Below the pieces are notes generated by a model that had not been told where the DNA came from, did not search any database, and saw only the letters and a program-made list of their open reading frames with translations. Source: Glandiceps talaboti (Eukaryota > Hemichordata > Enteropneusta > Spengelidae). Taken from it: a stretch of 51,500 nucleotides of DNA. This document shows, piece after piece, positions 23,851 to 35,790 of the stretch (within the stretch, counting starts at the first letter, position 1; every line of letters begins with the position of its first letter). The translations under genes and the position numbers were made by a program. The stretch covers positions 11,419,931-11,471,430 of the forward strand of contig NC_135555.1 of NCBI RefSeq assembly GCF_964340395.1, given 5' to 3'.

Positions 23851-25166
23851 ATCAAGGTATGTAGTCACATTTAGTATTCCATTATATACCAATACAAGTA
23901 ACAATTGATCGTTTACGAAATTAATGTACATGTTTTATTACAGAGCTATATTTGACACTCCCATATGTACCTTGTTTTATTGAGTTCCATGCATTTTCAT
24001 CTATTGTGTTAATTAATTCATAGTATACTTATCCAAACAAGATAATAATTTATACTAAACTTATCCTAACATATTTTCTCTTTCTTTCCAGAATCTAACA
24101 CTGGGACTGGTATCACTTCATACACTCTACACCAGGCAATCTTATAGTGTTTCAACTAAAAGAACTCCGAACCATTTTAGCCTCTCCAAATTGTGTTCAT
24201 CTTTAATGTTTTAGTCAGTTTATCACGATTTGTTATGTTAATATTGCCTTTATACCGACTCGCTCCGTGCTTCATTCCACTCGAGAAAATTAAACTATTT
24301 TCTCATAATTTAGTAAGAAGGTGGTTGTATCTGATCTTCTCAATTTTCTCTGTATTTTGTTCTTCATGTTTCATATCATCTGTAGCCTAATACCAACGAT
24401 GGTACTTGGCAGCACGCTAACATATTTAGGGTTTGATCTACCGCCAATGCATATTTCCTCTCAATTTTCACCCAGACCATATTTTCAGATTACGTTTTAC
24501 TTTTACCTTCTCCCCGTCTTTCCTTTCCCTTGTGTGACATTTTCCTTCTTATTATTTTTACACCATCCCGGTACAAGTTCTTAAGACATTAGTATAAATC
24601 TATACAATACTTCCTTTGTAATTTAGCACTGAATATTCGTAATTTTGATTTGTGTGTAATTTCAGCAAATTCGCATTGTCAATATCCACATCTATGACAT
24701 GAAACCATGGCAACTGGTGTTAATCTATGAGGGTACCCGGATGATGGCATACCAGTAACTTGTTACTACAAAGTATCGAGTGTCTGGAATGCTGATTGAA
24801 TCCACCTGAGATAAACACTGGTTAGAAAACCAATCTTCTGTTAAATTCCAACAACACCAGATTTAGAAAACTATCCTATTATTTACAGAACAAAATTCCA
24901 TGGATCACCTCTCAAAATCCTTCCATTTGAAGCATTTATCTATCACTCAGATGATATTTCCAACTTTGGCAGACGTAAGATCCACAGAGCATTCATGACA
25001 AATGAAGGGAGGCAGTTTGTGGTTAAAATATGCTAAACAAATAGGGGCGTTTTGACACGTGATGGTTTACTGTCGTGTCATAGGTCAGATTTATTGACAA
25101 TGTGATCGTACACTGAATTTCTGCTATAATGTATACCTCTAACGTAACAATAACTATGTGAATAAA
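23851..25166 (+). other. CCP gene 1 3' UTR with spliced intron and possible poly(A) signal
   Basis: Six bases after the stop, a good donor (AAG-GTATGTAG, 23857) pairs with TTTCTTTCCAG ending at 24091, predicting a 235-nt 3' UTR intron. The terminal exon would start at 24092. The first AATAAA downstream is at 25161-25166, with another at 25474-25479. The open frames in this stretch are T-rich and unrecognised. The end is uncertain. Confidence 0.45.
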
Positions 25167-25535
25167 AGCTCACGAATTGTTGGCAGTTGTTTACCAGCAA
25201 GAAAAACAATTTGGCATCAGAAATTTAACTGTAAGCAAATTGTCCCAGTCACTCAGTGTACATGCAAAACAACTACACTATGTTAGTGGGCAAGTTTTGT
25301 CCAGTGTGTGCCTTTTAGCACCCAAAACTGTTTCCAATGAATCGTTATTCATCCTAAGAATTAATACCACTGAAAGAGAAAAAAGTGAACTTTGTAGTTG
25401 TTTTCTTCTCGACTAAGTGAGGAATTTTCTGTAGAGATTTATACGATGTAAGTGGAGATGATTTGAAATGAATAATAAAATGTTAACCAGATGTATCTGT
25501 TGTTTTTCGTTTACTGTATACTTTATGGTTGCGAA

Positions 25536-25729
25536 ATGTATGTATGTATGTATGTATGTATGTATGTATGTATTATATATGTATGGGTGTGCGTACATAT
25601 ATGTGTGTGTCTAGCGGTAGTTGGGTGGATGACTGGAAGATGGATGGATGGATGGATGGATGGATGGATGAACAGTAAAAGGTCAGTGCATCTGATGGGT
25701 TGTCGACAAAGTGCCCCCCCCCCCCCCGA
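25536..25729. repeat. (GTAT)n, (GATG)n and poly-C simple repeats
   Basis: GTAT tandem at about 25537-25572, GATG tandem at about 25640-25668, and a run of about 15 C at 25713-25727. Confidence 0.95.
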
Positions 25730-26276
25730 TCTCCTGGTCCGACCTAGGACCTCAATCTGATTAAAATCTGTTCAAGGTGAAGGCACCAATATTTGCTCTG
25801 TTTCACGCCCACAGAGGAAGGCAATTACCCATTGTATCTGCAAAAGAGAACAGAAAAGGACACAGAGTACAGATGTGAATACACGATAAAGTAAATACAG
25901 AATTATCTGTATTCTCCGTTCCTTAATCAGATTTTATCAGACTCTTACGTCCAAGCCTCAGATTTTTTAGGCGATCCATAGCCATCTAGGTTTGATATCA
26001 TAGCTTCGTACAGCTATAGTTGAAGTATGTTATGTAGTGTAACTACATCACTCAAGGTAAAGTAATAAAGCTTGTAGATAAATTGTTCTTCCATTACAAT
26101 CAAAAGGACCGTTCCCCGCAATACTTTCAAATTAGGCTGACGCCCGGTATACATGATTGCAACCATTGCAATAGTTCTCTAGAAATGCTGCTGATTGTTT
26201 AATCAGTAGCAGACAATAAAAACTAGCTTTGTCGGTGCCGAAAAATCTTCTACTTATCACACTATCAAACATGATG
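25730..26276. other. Unassigned interval
   Basis: No gene, RNA or repeat recognised. Confidence 0.4.
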
Positions 26277-27989
26277 ACGTTGCTTTAATTTCCAATCTGA
26301 ATTTGAACACCACACGCTTCCTGCTGTAGCAAGCTTGCTTCTTGCAATGGGACAGAATTCCTGAGTACGAAAGTCCTCAACAAGGCTTGATGTCTGAACT
26401 CTTCAGAGAAAAACACTCCGAAGAAATTATACTCGCATTTTGGGGGTTTCTGTTGCACGCTTCTTGCAGTTGGACGGAATTCATGAGTACGAGCGCCCTC
26501 AACACATTCAAGAGTCACTTTGTCCCCAAAAAAGTAGCAAGGCCCGAATGTGAATTGAATGCCTTCCTTAGGGACTGTTGATTCAACATCGCTTGTTATA
26601 TCATCAATACATACTCCGAATTTTATGAAATTTGAAACATGTATAAATAAAATATAGGACATGTATTTTGTTATTGTCAATGTATGCACCAAGTCAAATG
26701 TAAATTGAAGCATGTATTAAGATATTCCATAGTTACAAAGAATAATTAATTATGCAATGGTAAAATGAAATTAACATTCATTAGCGATACCGGATATTAT
26801 CATCGATAAATATAATAATGGTATGAAATTTAAAGCTTGTATTCTTATGATATTGCATAACGAAAATATGAAAATTATTCAATTACATTTTTAAAATGTA
26901 TCATCTAGTGAATATATTGGTCATGTTCACACAAAAAAGCGTGAATTCTTAAAAAATTACGTAAGAACTAAAAATCAACAATAATGCAAATTCTTTTTTA
27001 AAGTACTCGAAATCGGACACGTGCACCTTGTTGTCGTCAATGTACGTATAAATTATATAAAATTTGAAGCTTGCATTTTAAGATATTGCCTAATTACCAA
27101 GAACTATCAATTATGCAAATGACTTACTAGAAATATATTACATTCATTGATGAGAAGAAAAAACGCCTATGTCTGCTATTGCCTTGTACAATGATGAAGT
27201 TTTTTAATTTCAATGCTTCATTTGCATAACTGATTATTCTTGGTAACTGACAATGAGACACCACACATGGCAAATTATATCTTAACAATGCGCATGCTTC
27301 ATATATGTTGATGAGAACAAAGGATAGCAATAGCAATCCATACGGACGTCCTCCAGTTTACATCTGGTTTGAAATTGAATGAGTCCGGATCCTTTAACTG
27401 ATGATTTTTGATAATTATGCATGAATACAAGACTCAAATCTCATATAATCTTGTACATGCACTGGGTGATAACAAATCACATATGACCGATATGACGTCT
27501 TGATGACGTAGTCTATGATTTTAGTGCGTGATTTTAGATAATAAATCAATATTTTTATCCATACTTCAATGAATCTCAATGACAGAATGAACGTGTCCTA
27601 TACCTTAACAATGCATGCTTTAAATTTCATATAATTTGGAATATGTTGACACAGACAAGGAAGTGTCAACTGTTGATAATAAGGACATATAGAATCAACA
27701 ATCCCTAAGAAAGGCATTCTGTACACATATGGTCTTTGATAGATATGTTATGACCACAGATCTATAAGGTCAAAGCATAGCATACCTCTTTTGGACCTTG
27801 TGCCTCATGAATGTGTTGAGGGCGCACTCGTACTCAGGTCTGCAGGAAACGTATATAAAAGTATGTAAACCGCAATTGCAAGTGTAAATTCTTCTTAGTG
27901 TTCATGGTGTTGTCTTTGTAGAGGTCAGACATCACGCCTTGTGGGGAAGAGTGTAATTTTCAAGTTCAGATTGTAGATCAAAGCAATGT
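26277..27989. mobile_element. Foldback element with nested inverted repeats
   Basis: The outer arms (about 26277-26525 and 27790-27989) are diverged reverse complements sharing GTACGAG.GC.CCTCAACACATTCA and TTGATGTCTGA.CTCT. The inner arms (26556-26587 and 27692-27719) share GAATGCCTT.CTTAGGGA.TGTTGATTC. The interior has ATTATGCAAAT-type units in direct orientation on the left and inverted on the right. It is related to the tandem-core family at 10109-11216. The 142-residue minus frame (26285-26713) has no recognised domain. Confidence 0.65.
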
Positions 27990-28639
27990 GGTCCCATGGT
28001 GACTGCTTACGAAGAAACTAAAAGCTGTCTATACGGGATATTGATACGCCAGCATTCAAAACAGAAATGGTATGGCAAACCGTTCAAGTCAAAAGTATTA
28101 TTCTTTCTGTTGCTGTAGTTGTTTGAATTATTCGGTGTTACCAGAACTTTTTAAATTCAACAAATATTTGTCTTTATCTTTTCCCCCCTTTTTTGTTGAG
28201 TGTCTTCGGACCACTAGATTTCCATAGCAGGGGTATGGAATAACTCAAATGACCGACTTCCGGTAGACCTGACACGTCCTGTACTCCGCAGTCACGTGCA
28301 CATTTTATTTGATGACATACGAATATATAAAATGGCGCACATACTGCAGATGATATCCCTTTCTGTTTGCTAAGTGCTCAGTCTTCATCCAACCCAGAGG
28401 TCCAACCGTTCAACTCATTGCGATAAATGTTTCAATCTATTATTTGTCTTATTTTACCATTCAACAGACCATGACTACACACAAGGAAAGCCGTTGTATT
28501 TAGGGCGTGGCCAGTATCTCCGGCCGGGTGGATAGAAAATTGAGTCCACACTAAATTTGCCGAAAACATCGGTTGAAAATGATAACGCAAATGAGAGGCA
28601 GACGAGAAGCCATTGTCGTCGTCTCGTTCTCAGAAGTTC

Positions 28640-29130
28640 TGCTCAATCGATCAATAAATCAATCAAGCAAGCAAGCAAATTTATATAGCGCCGATTTCCA
28701 GTTCAACGTTCTGTTCATCAGTAGCGCTGAATGGCTAAAGCACAGCATGGGCTTTGGTGAACAAATAAGTCTTCAGATTTGTTTTGAGAGGCTTGGCAAA
28801 TGTCAATTGGCAAAGAGTTCCATAGTTTGGGGGCGACATACGAGAATGAAAGACCTCCATAGGTGACTTGTCTGTAGTTTGTTGTTGCAAGCATATTCTT
28901 GTTTGTAGCATGTAGCAGGTACAGTTCGACTCGGTGTGTATGGCTGGAGAAGATCACAAATGTACTCAGGAGTTGACATGGAGAGCTATCTATGTCAACA
29001 ATAAAATTGTGTAATCAATCCTAAAACGAATTGGTAACACAATGCAGGCTGATGAGAACTGGAGAAATGTGTTCAAACTTCTTGGTACGAGAGATGATCC
29101 TTGCCACTATATTTTGAGCACGTTCAGGGT
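28640..29130 (-). pseudogene. Non-LTR (L2/CR1-like) reverse transcriptase C-terminus, decayed
   Basis: The minus strand gives, in broken frames, RAQNIVARIISRTKKFEHIS (the 'QNAAARLV' region) followed by HCVTNSF. Next come VIFSSHTHRVELYLLHATN and SFSYVAPKLWNSLPIDI, the hallmark 'RSF..aaP.lWNsLP' tail. It continues to SEDLFVHQ (FK..LKTYLF region) and a 3' end reading GCGCTATATAAATTTGC with GCTT/GATT repeats. Stops near 29010 and 28980 show it is inactive. The closest classes are L2 or CR1; I cannot tell which. Confidence 0.75.
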
Positions 29131-29351
29131 TCACGTTTTGCTAGCCCAAGTTCACAGTCTTTTTGCTAACCCGTTGGAAAAGTCCACCGACAACTGTGAT
29201 AGCCCATTACGCTGTGACCCTCCATTCTGTACGCTTCGATGGTGTGGTACCGTTTACAGTGGTGGCTGCTCAGTGCCCAACAGCCGTATTTTGGGGTATT
29301 TTCAACTCGATGTCACCTTCACAAGAATTCATCACTTTAAAAGTTTGGCCG

Positions 29352-29560
29352 TAAAAACAAATGGGCGAAAAACCGGGCCGAAATTTACGACGTCAGGGTC
29401 AAGTATATGCTTCACGAAGTCACCGAAAAATCAGTATTCCTATCAATAATTCCAAACTTGATTCTTGTACTTGTAGTACAGAGGGAGAAATATCAGTCGA
29501 GATTTTCGCTTTTATAGACTAGTACTAATTTCACAAAATAGATGGATTCGTGTGTACTTT
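29352..29560 (+). repeat. Dispersed repeat, copy 2
   Basis: Same family as 530-710, with shared ordered phrases including AAATCAGTATTCCTAT and CAGTCGAGATTTTCGCTTTT. Confidence 0.6.
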
Positions 29561-30540
29561 AAATGGCTATAGTAAGAAAAAGACAAGGTCCGTTCAAGAT
29601 TTTCGGTAGAAAGCGGCTGATTTGACCCAAGTCGAAGATGACCTCGTTTGACAAGTGATGTGGCAAGGCAACAGGCGAGCTTCTCACAACTTGCTCAACT
29701 ACTAAATCACCATTCACACCCAATTATTAATTCCACACAGGTTTGAGATATTTTCAAGTAACATGTAACTTGTAAATTCGATATTACCCCGCAATTGTGT
29801 GTAATAGTGACACCAAAATGAAGGCAACTCGCCTAAGCAGGTCTCAATTTTGAGTGCAGTGTCGTGAGTTCAGCGAATTGGCCGAACTCCTTTATTCACT
29901 TAGTCTAGATGACTTAAACGGTAGATGTTTAAATACGTTACCCGATCAATTTACCGGAGTTCCCCACGGGTGTGGCCATGATCAAAGCAAAACAATGGAA
30001 AGCATATAAAATACTTTGAAAATGGCGTTTTTACTAATGAAGGAGGCAAGCAAGCTTCGTTAAATATCTTCAGTACGATAGTAATTTTTTTTGAAAAAAA
30101 CAGTAAAAAAAAAAAAACAATGCGTAGTCTGGTTGTTTTCATTTTGATGAATATGATAATGTACGTCCTGCCGCAATCAACGTATAAACTTACACACTAA
30201 ATGCAACATCATATCAAACACTGGTTCATAGTGGATGGACACAGAACAGTACAGTCAACGCATCACGCTCCCACGTCAAAAACAAATCACAATATTAAAG
30301 TTCAAAATCATTTGATCTGTAAGTGTGGGAGGGGGGTTGATGTAGATACAGGTCGTGAGCGTGAACTGCATTGAGTATGGACCAGCAGTTTTCCTTAAGG
30401 ACCAGCAGTTTTTGCTACCTGTCGGTCCTTATGACCAATAGTCATCTTACCTTAATTTCACACACTGCCCATCCCCCCCCCCTCCCCGAGAAATTCACCA
30501 GCCACTAACCCGCCATTTTCCCTCTGTTGACCACTGGGGC
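29561..30540. other. Unassigned interior of the 2.6-kb element
   Basis: A-rich stretch at about 30085-30118 and poly-C at about 30472-30483. No gene supported. Confidence 0.4.
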
Positions 30541-30774
30541 AGAATAAGACAAAAAGTAGATTGAACGTTATCGCATTGAATGGAGTTGAATTGTTGGACG
30601 AAGAACACTTAGTACAGAAAAAGGTCTATCATCTGCCAGTATGTATTCGCCGTATGTTTTCACATCAAAATAACCACGCGAGCGGTTGCGGAGTACAGTA
30701 ACCAACACGTCAGACCTACCGGAAGTCTGTTACTCCACACCCCTGCTATGGAAATCGAGTGGTCCGAAGAGACT

Positions 30775-32150
30775 AAAAAAAATCCGCGATCAGAGATGAA
30801 ATACTTCAAAAACGTTGTCTTTTCTTATTTTTGAAGAAAAAGAAAGAGAAACTTAAAAAAAAAAATTCAAGAATTTCTAGGTTGACGAAAATAAGACAAA
30901 ATAAATCCTGCAAATCAACTATAATCTCAAATAAAATGAAAACTGTGTGAATTAAATAATGTTAACACAGAATAAAGCGTGGATTCCATCAAACACTACA
31001 CATAAATGGTTAAAGTTAGTTTGTAACACTGGAAAATACAACAACAAAAACTACAGCCAGAGTAAGAATAATACGTTTGGCTTGAATGGCTTACAAAGTG
31101 ACATTTTTCAATTGAACATCAATTCCTAACAGTGACTCGTATACACTATACATGAGTAAAAGCTTTAAGTTGGGACGAGGGCGAATCTACTAGACATTTA
31201 TTGAAATTCGTCTTCGAGGTGTAAGGTCAACATCTACTTTCCGATGCGCTATTTAATGAGTCTAATAGAACGAGTGGACTGACCATGCCCGATTTACCTT
31301 TTGAAATTTTAGCATGTCCAAACCAATGTGTCTTATTCAAGGTCCCGTTTCAATCTGAAAAATATTGCGGATGAAATCCACTGGCCCCAATCGCATACGT
31401 CATCCACATTTTATTTAAATTAATGTTCATTCCGTAATACAAATATGGTTAACAAATAAACTCTTCACAACAAACGTTCAATTCTTTACCTTATTTTATA
31501 GAAATGATTATAATATAGACAATTAGATTCAGAAACAAACAGTTGAATGGTCATTCTAGAATATTCTTATTTAAAACAGCTGTTGAAACCCTTTGAGGCA
31601 CAATTTATCACTTGTTGTGACACCTATGACCTCTACTTAATAAGATAGAAAAATGTTTTTATGTTTTATGTTTTTTAGATTTATGTTTTTTACATGAAAC
31701 AAGACGTGCAACCTTTGACCTTTGACACTATGTTATGCTTTAGCTGTCTTAATATCATACAATTTGGTCATATGTATAGGTACGTGTAGGCATAAGTGTA
31801 ATGTTGGAAGTTGAAGACAGTAAGAGACGATCACTTTCTGCGGCCTTGGGTAGGGTCGGTGGATTAGTAGCGGGTCACCCTGTATTTTTTTTAAATTAGA
31901 AGTAGGGGGTAGGGCGTCGTCCTAATTTGAAAACATTGAATGGGGAAAGGGTGTTTTGATTACAATGGAAGAACAATTATTTATTTCTACAAAAGTATGG
32001 CCGTGTCTGAACTGTGGTGATTTCCTGTTCTCATGACTTACCTACATACTTTATTATTACTTTACGTTGAGCGATGTAAAAAAACAACTTTACATTATTC
32101 GTTAGTCACTCGCCTTTATGATGCTACGTGGCACACCCTTACCAAAATGT
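30775..32150. other. Unassigned AT-rich interval
   Basis: Poly-A and AT-rich sequence without a supported gene. Local TTTATGTTTT repetition at about 31655-31695. Confidence 0.4.
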
Positions 32151-32154
32151 TCAG

Positions 32155-32540
32155 TACTTGAAGTAAGCATACTTATTACCAACAAAATAAATAAATACAA
32201 TCAAAGTATACTTAAAGTATACTTAAAGCATACATAAAACATACTTCCCTCAGAGTTGAAAATATACTTTAAGTACATAGTATTTTGGAATATTAAAGCG
32301 TACTTAAAGTATACTTTAGTAAGTACAATATAAACATACTTATTAATGTACTTTTCAACTTTCAAGTATACTTAAATTATACAGTACTTCTCAATATGAA
32401 TATAATTCAATTTATTTATATACTGTATTTGGATACATTAGTGTTTCATTTATACAATATATAACTTGAATATATTAATTTTATCTTTATTTGAGAAGTA
32501 CATGTACATAATAAGTATACTTATTATACTGCATTCAGCA
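32155..32540. repeat. AAGTATACTT-rich inverted-repeat element (MITE-like)
   Basis: The palindrome AAGTATACTT and variants occur many times in ~350 bp. A longer inversion pairs GTTGAAAATATACTTTAAGTACA (about 32256) with TGTACTTTTCAACTTTCAAG (about 32347). This is typical of an AT-rich miniature inverted-repeat element. Boundaries are uncertain. Confidence 0.5.
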
Positions 32541-33094
32541 TGTTTACCAATGTAAATAATAGACAAGTTATTATGACAAGAAACATTACATTTTTATTCA
32601 AAAACGTCTGTTCATTTAAATATATATCATGAGTCATTAAAACGTGTATTTTTTTCATATGAAATATGGCAAATAGTGAGTTATTTCAAAATATCATTTA
32701 AACGATATACTGGTACATATTCTGATTTGATCCGCTTTCAACCAGAATTTACTTTGTCATTAAAATGGTGTGTTTACAACACCTCAATTTTAAGAGATGA
32801 TAATGATCAGTGAAAAAATTAAAATTAAAATTAAAGAACAATAAAAATCAATTTTTTACCACAAAAAACCTGGCATATGAAGAATCTGCAGCTTGCATGG
32901 CAACACGTCATAACCATTATATATGATTAATCTTGAACACAGTTTCATCAAAGTCAAGATGTTGACTGTATGCCTTCAGTGATGGCAGCCTTTTCGTCAC
33001 AATAGTATGTAAAAGTTTCTAACAATGATATCCTTGTTGTAGAATCCTTGACGTTTTCAACAATTGAACCAAGTAACAGCTACTTGAACCAAAT
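32541..33094. other. Unassigned AT-rich interval
   Basis: Nothing recognised. Confidence 0.4.
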
Positions 33095-33127
33095 ATATAC
33101 CAGATTTAAACTGAATGCCTTCCGTAA
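33095..33127 (+). repeat. Solo left end of the tandem-core element family
   Basis: CCAGATTTAAACTGAATGCC plus TTCCGTAAGGG is nearly identical to the left end at about 10109-10139. No core units or right end follow, so this is a fragment or solo terminus. Confidence 0.6.
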
Positions 33128-34023
33128 GGGTAGTTTTGCAATTGTATGATTTATGCAAGACATTTAGCTCTACATCTGTGATTTTTTCAAGTCCCTGTGA
33201 AAGTTAGTTGTCAAAAACGTTGTTCAAATGCCAGGAAAGCTAGATCTGCTGAACTATTTGCAAGGTCCGAACCAGATAAAACAGTGCCTTTTTTCATATT
33301 CCTGCTCTTTGCAAATATTAGTTCGTCTTCTTATCTGGTGAAAGAAAGTCATTAATTCATCTCCATATATCTAAAGCACTTTCCTATTTAGCTTTAAATC
33401 TGATTTTCGTTAGTTTCGGGATTGTGTATGATGGGAGATGACACTTAGAGTTTAAAACCTGTCGTCAATGGTACATGTATCGCCAGGCATGAACCATTCG
33501 AGCTTTACTCCCCTCTTGCAAGTAGAATCATTGATAGCAACTGTATGATAAATTCTCTTTGTTGTGATCGTATATTCAACACATCGCAGAAAGATCAAAG
33601 ATAACACTTCGATCAAAGAGGCTTTCACCCTTGCCTTGGAGAAAATACCATGATGGCAAACTGTTTGACCAAAGCTGATGCTGTGGACGGTTGAAACACA
33701 TTTTATTTAAAGGATTATCTTTGTCAACAATTCAATGAGAGGAATATATTACATTTCGGCTATTATGTGATGACCCTTATCTGTTCATTGGCGCCAATTG
33801 TGACATTACTAAACCAATTCAAAGTTAGACAATACTTGTCAATATCACAATATCCATCGTCTACCACGCTGTGAACCACTAAAGCATTAAAATCAAGCGT
33901 ACAACTGACTCAGTGCATTCATTTTTGATTTCTTTTGGTGACAAAGAATTCGAACGTCTAACCACCTCCGGTTTGACTAGTGAATAGTATTATAGTTTGT
34001 ATCTGCACTCCATCTTTCTACAG
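33128..34023. other. Unassigned interval upstream of candidate exon copy 2
   Basis: No gene recognised. The last ~65 bp resemble the sequence before 4391. Confidence 0.4.
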
Positions 34024-34089
34024 GAAATCTCACCATATATACCAACCTACAAACCCAGCCACAATATGAATATGAATTCACCATAATTC
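34024..34089 (+). CDS. Candidate isolated exon, copy 2 (possibly cadherin-like)
   Basis: A 66-nt segment between CATCTTTCTACAG and GTAAGTAAATC, with symmetric phase 1 (2+63+1). It encodes NLTIYTNLQTQPQYEYEFTI then I. Compared with 4391-4455 the reading frame and the aromatic/hydrophobic positions are kept. The pattern resembles the end of a cadherin repeat (G-x-L-x-I ... L ... Y-x-F-x-I-I). No flanking exons are recognised, and it lies 11.4 kb upstream of CCP gene 2, as copy 1 lies 14.4 kb upstream of gene 1. It may be part of another gene duplicated along with the CCP gene. Confidence 0.4.
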
Positions 34090-34403
34090 GTAAGTAAATC
34101 TTTTTCTATACATGTCACTTGCACTACTTTGCATAAGTACTACCGCCGCCGCCACCACCACCCTCTACTATTACTACTACTACTACTATATTTTATTGAT
34201 CCAAATCAAATTCAGAAATTAAGATATTGTCACCATTTATGGAACAGTTTGTCTAGTGCACTAGAGCAGCCCTTCGACGAAACCGATGAAATATTTGTTT
34301 TGAAAATCCAGAGAAATTAGGTCATTTAAGACTGCATTGCCAAGTAGAATTGAAATCAGTACAGTCTGCATATCAAACTATCACACAAGTACTTTGACCA
34401 AAC

Positions 34404-34662
34404 TGATAATCAACATTTCAACTTTACTACTTCTACATCCCCACTGTTCATGGCACCTATGTAATTGTTTGGTTTGCATTAGAAGTGGTCTGAGGGTGTG
34501 TACTAAACGTCATGTTACATTAGTGAAACCCTAAGCCTACATCATTTTAGCTGTAATACATACCCTCACACAACTTCTAATGCAAAGGAAATGATTACAT
34601 AGCCTAGGAGCCGTGCACAGTGGGGATGTAGAAGTAGTCAAGGGGAAATGTTGATTATCCAT
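34404..34662. repeat. Inverted repeat with ~100-bp arms
   Basis: 34404-34503 pairs with 34558-34662 as reverse complements (TACTTCTACATCCCCACTGT, TTTGCATTAGAAGT). The centre contains CCTACATCATTTTAGCTGTA (from 34536), which recurs at 35990-36011. Confidence 0.75.
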
Positions 34663-34973
34663 CAGAAAATAAACAATTGCAGCCATCAATCAAGTCCATG
34701 GGTAAGGTTTTCATTAGAAACCTAGTTTTACTGCACTGTGAAATAATAGCAATGTTTGTCAGTGTTCACTGTGATTGGGCAAAGGATCCTGGTGTGTAGG
34801 GGCCCAAGCCTCTGACTGTGGACCTTATTGGTTTTGTTAGGGTTTTTTCTTCTTCTTCTGCCATTGTTTTGTCGAGCTAGAACTAGAAAACATTTGCCCG
34901 TAAACCTTTCAAACTTGGTAGGCTTATCAGGGACCATGGGTAATCGTGCACCTGTCCCAGGAATTTGGGGCTG

Positions 34974-35790
34974 GTCACGTGACCTGTCCACCATTTTGGA
35001 TTTCGTGAAATCTTAAATCTGGGGGTCCAGTTGGCTTGAAATTTGGTACGTAGTATGCATGTCCCCTGCCCTTTCAATTTTGCCAATAAAATCACGTGTG
35101 GTCACGTGGCCTTGGCCGCCATATTGGATTTTCGAAAAACTGGCATTTTTTCCTTTAAAAATCTTCTTCTCCATTTCGAGTTGTCCACTTCGTGTGATCT
35201 TTTGTGTATAGCATCAGCTAAGTGATGTCTTTCAAGTTTGCGAAAAGCGTTGCAATCAGTTGACTGCTATGACGGCCATATTGAATTTTACGAAAATTTA
35301 AAAATGACAACTTCTCCAAAAGCACTGCACTGATTGACTTGCATTTGGGCAAATAGAATCAACGACTTGGCTACTTTATTGTAATATACTCGCCCGTGGT
35401 CACGTGACCTTGGCCGCCATATTGGATTTTCGAAAAATATGGCATTTTTCCTTAAAAATCTTCTTCTCTAGAATGAGAAGTCAACTTGGTGTGATCATTT
35501 GTGCATAGCATCATCTAAGTGGTGTCTTTCAAGATTGTGAAAAGCATTGTGGTCGGTTGACTGCTATGGTGGCCATTTTGGATTTTAAGAAAATTTAAAA
35601 ATGACAATTTCTGCAAAAGCAATGCACTGAATGACTTGCATTGACTAATTTAAAGTTTATAAACAAGACTAAATTTCAATGCGTAGTTTCACAGCATGGC
35701 AATCATTCATTTAAATCCAGTGGTGGCCATATTGGATTTTCCTCCAAATCTTTTTAAAAGTGTTCTTCTCTGAAACCGGTGTATATGTAC
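34974..35790 (+). repeat. Tandem repeat with periodic GGCC..ATATTGGATTTT motif
   Basis: Two ~298-bp units (from about 35098 and 35396) share GGTCACGTGxCCTTGGCCGCCA, TCTTCTTCT, GTGATGTCTTTCAAG and TGACTGCTATG. Partial units flank them. The shorter phrase GGCCATATTGGATTTT or a variant occurs at about 34989, 35116, 35274, 35414, 35571 and 35725, roughly every 130-160 bp. The units contain the CACGTG E-box and GCCGCCAT, the core of YY1-type sites. Confidence 0.75.

Larger units (their letters stand above)
28199..30774. mobile_element. 2.6-kb element with ~240-bp inverted terminal arms
   Basis: The segment at 28199-28455 is the reverse complement of 30541-30774 with high similarity (TCTTCGGACCACT, GATTTCCATAGCAGGGGT, ACTTCCGGTAG, GTACTCCGCA, TTTGTCTTATT). 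The interior includes a non-LTR retrotransposon relic and a dispersed repeat. No transposase is visible, so it is non-autonomous or a foldback. Confidence 0.65.

Noticed and set aside
26285-26713. 142-residue minus-strand frame as a gene
   Set aside because: Lies across the arm of a foldback element and its residues are not conserved in the opposite arm.
28573-28866. 97-residue plus-strand frame
   Set aside because: Antisense to the L2/CR1-like reverse transcriptase tail read on the minus strand.
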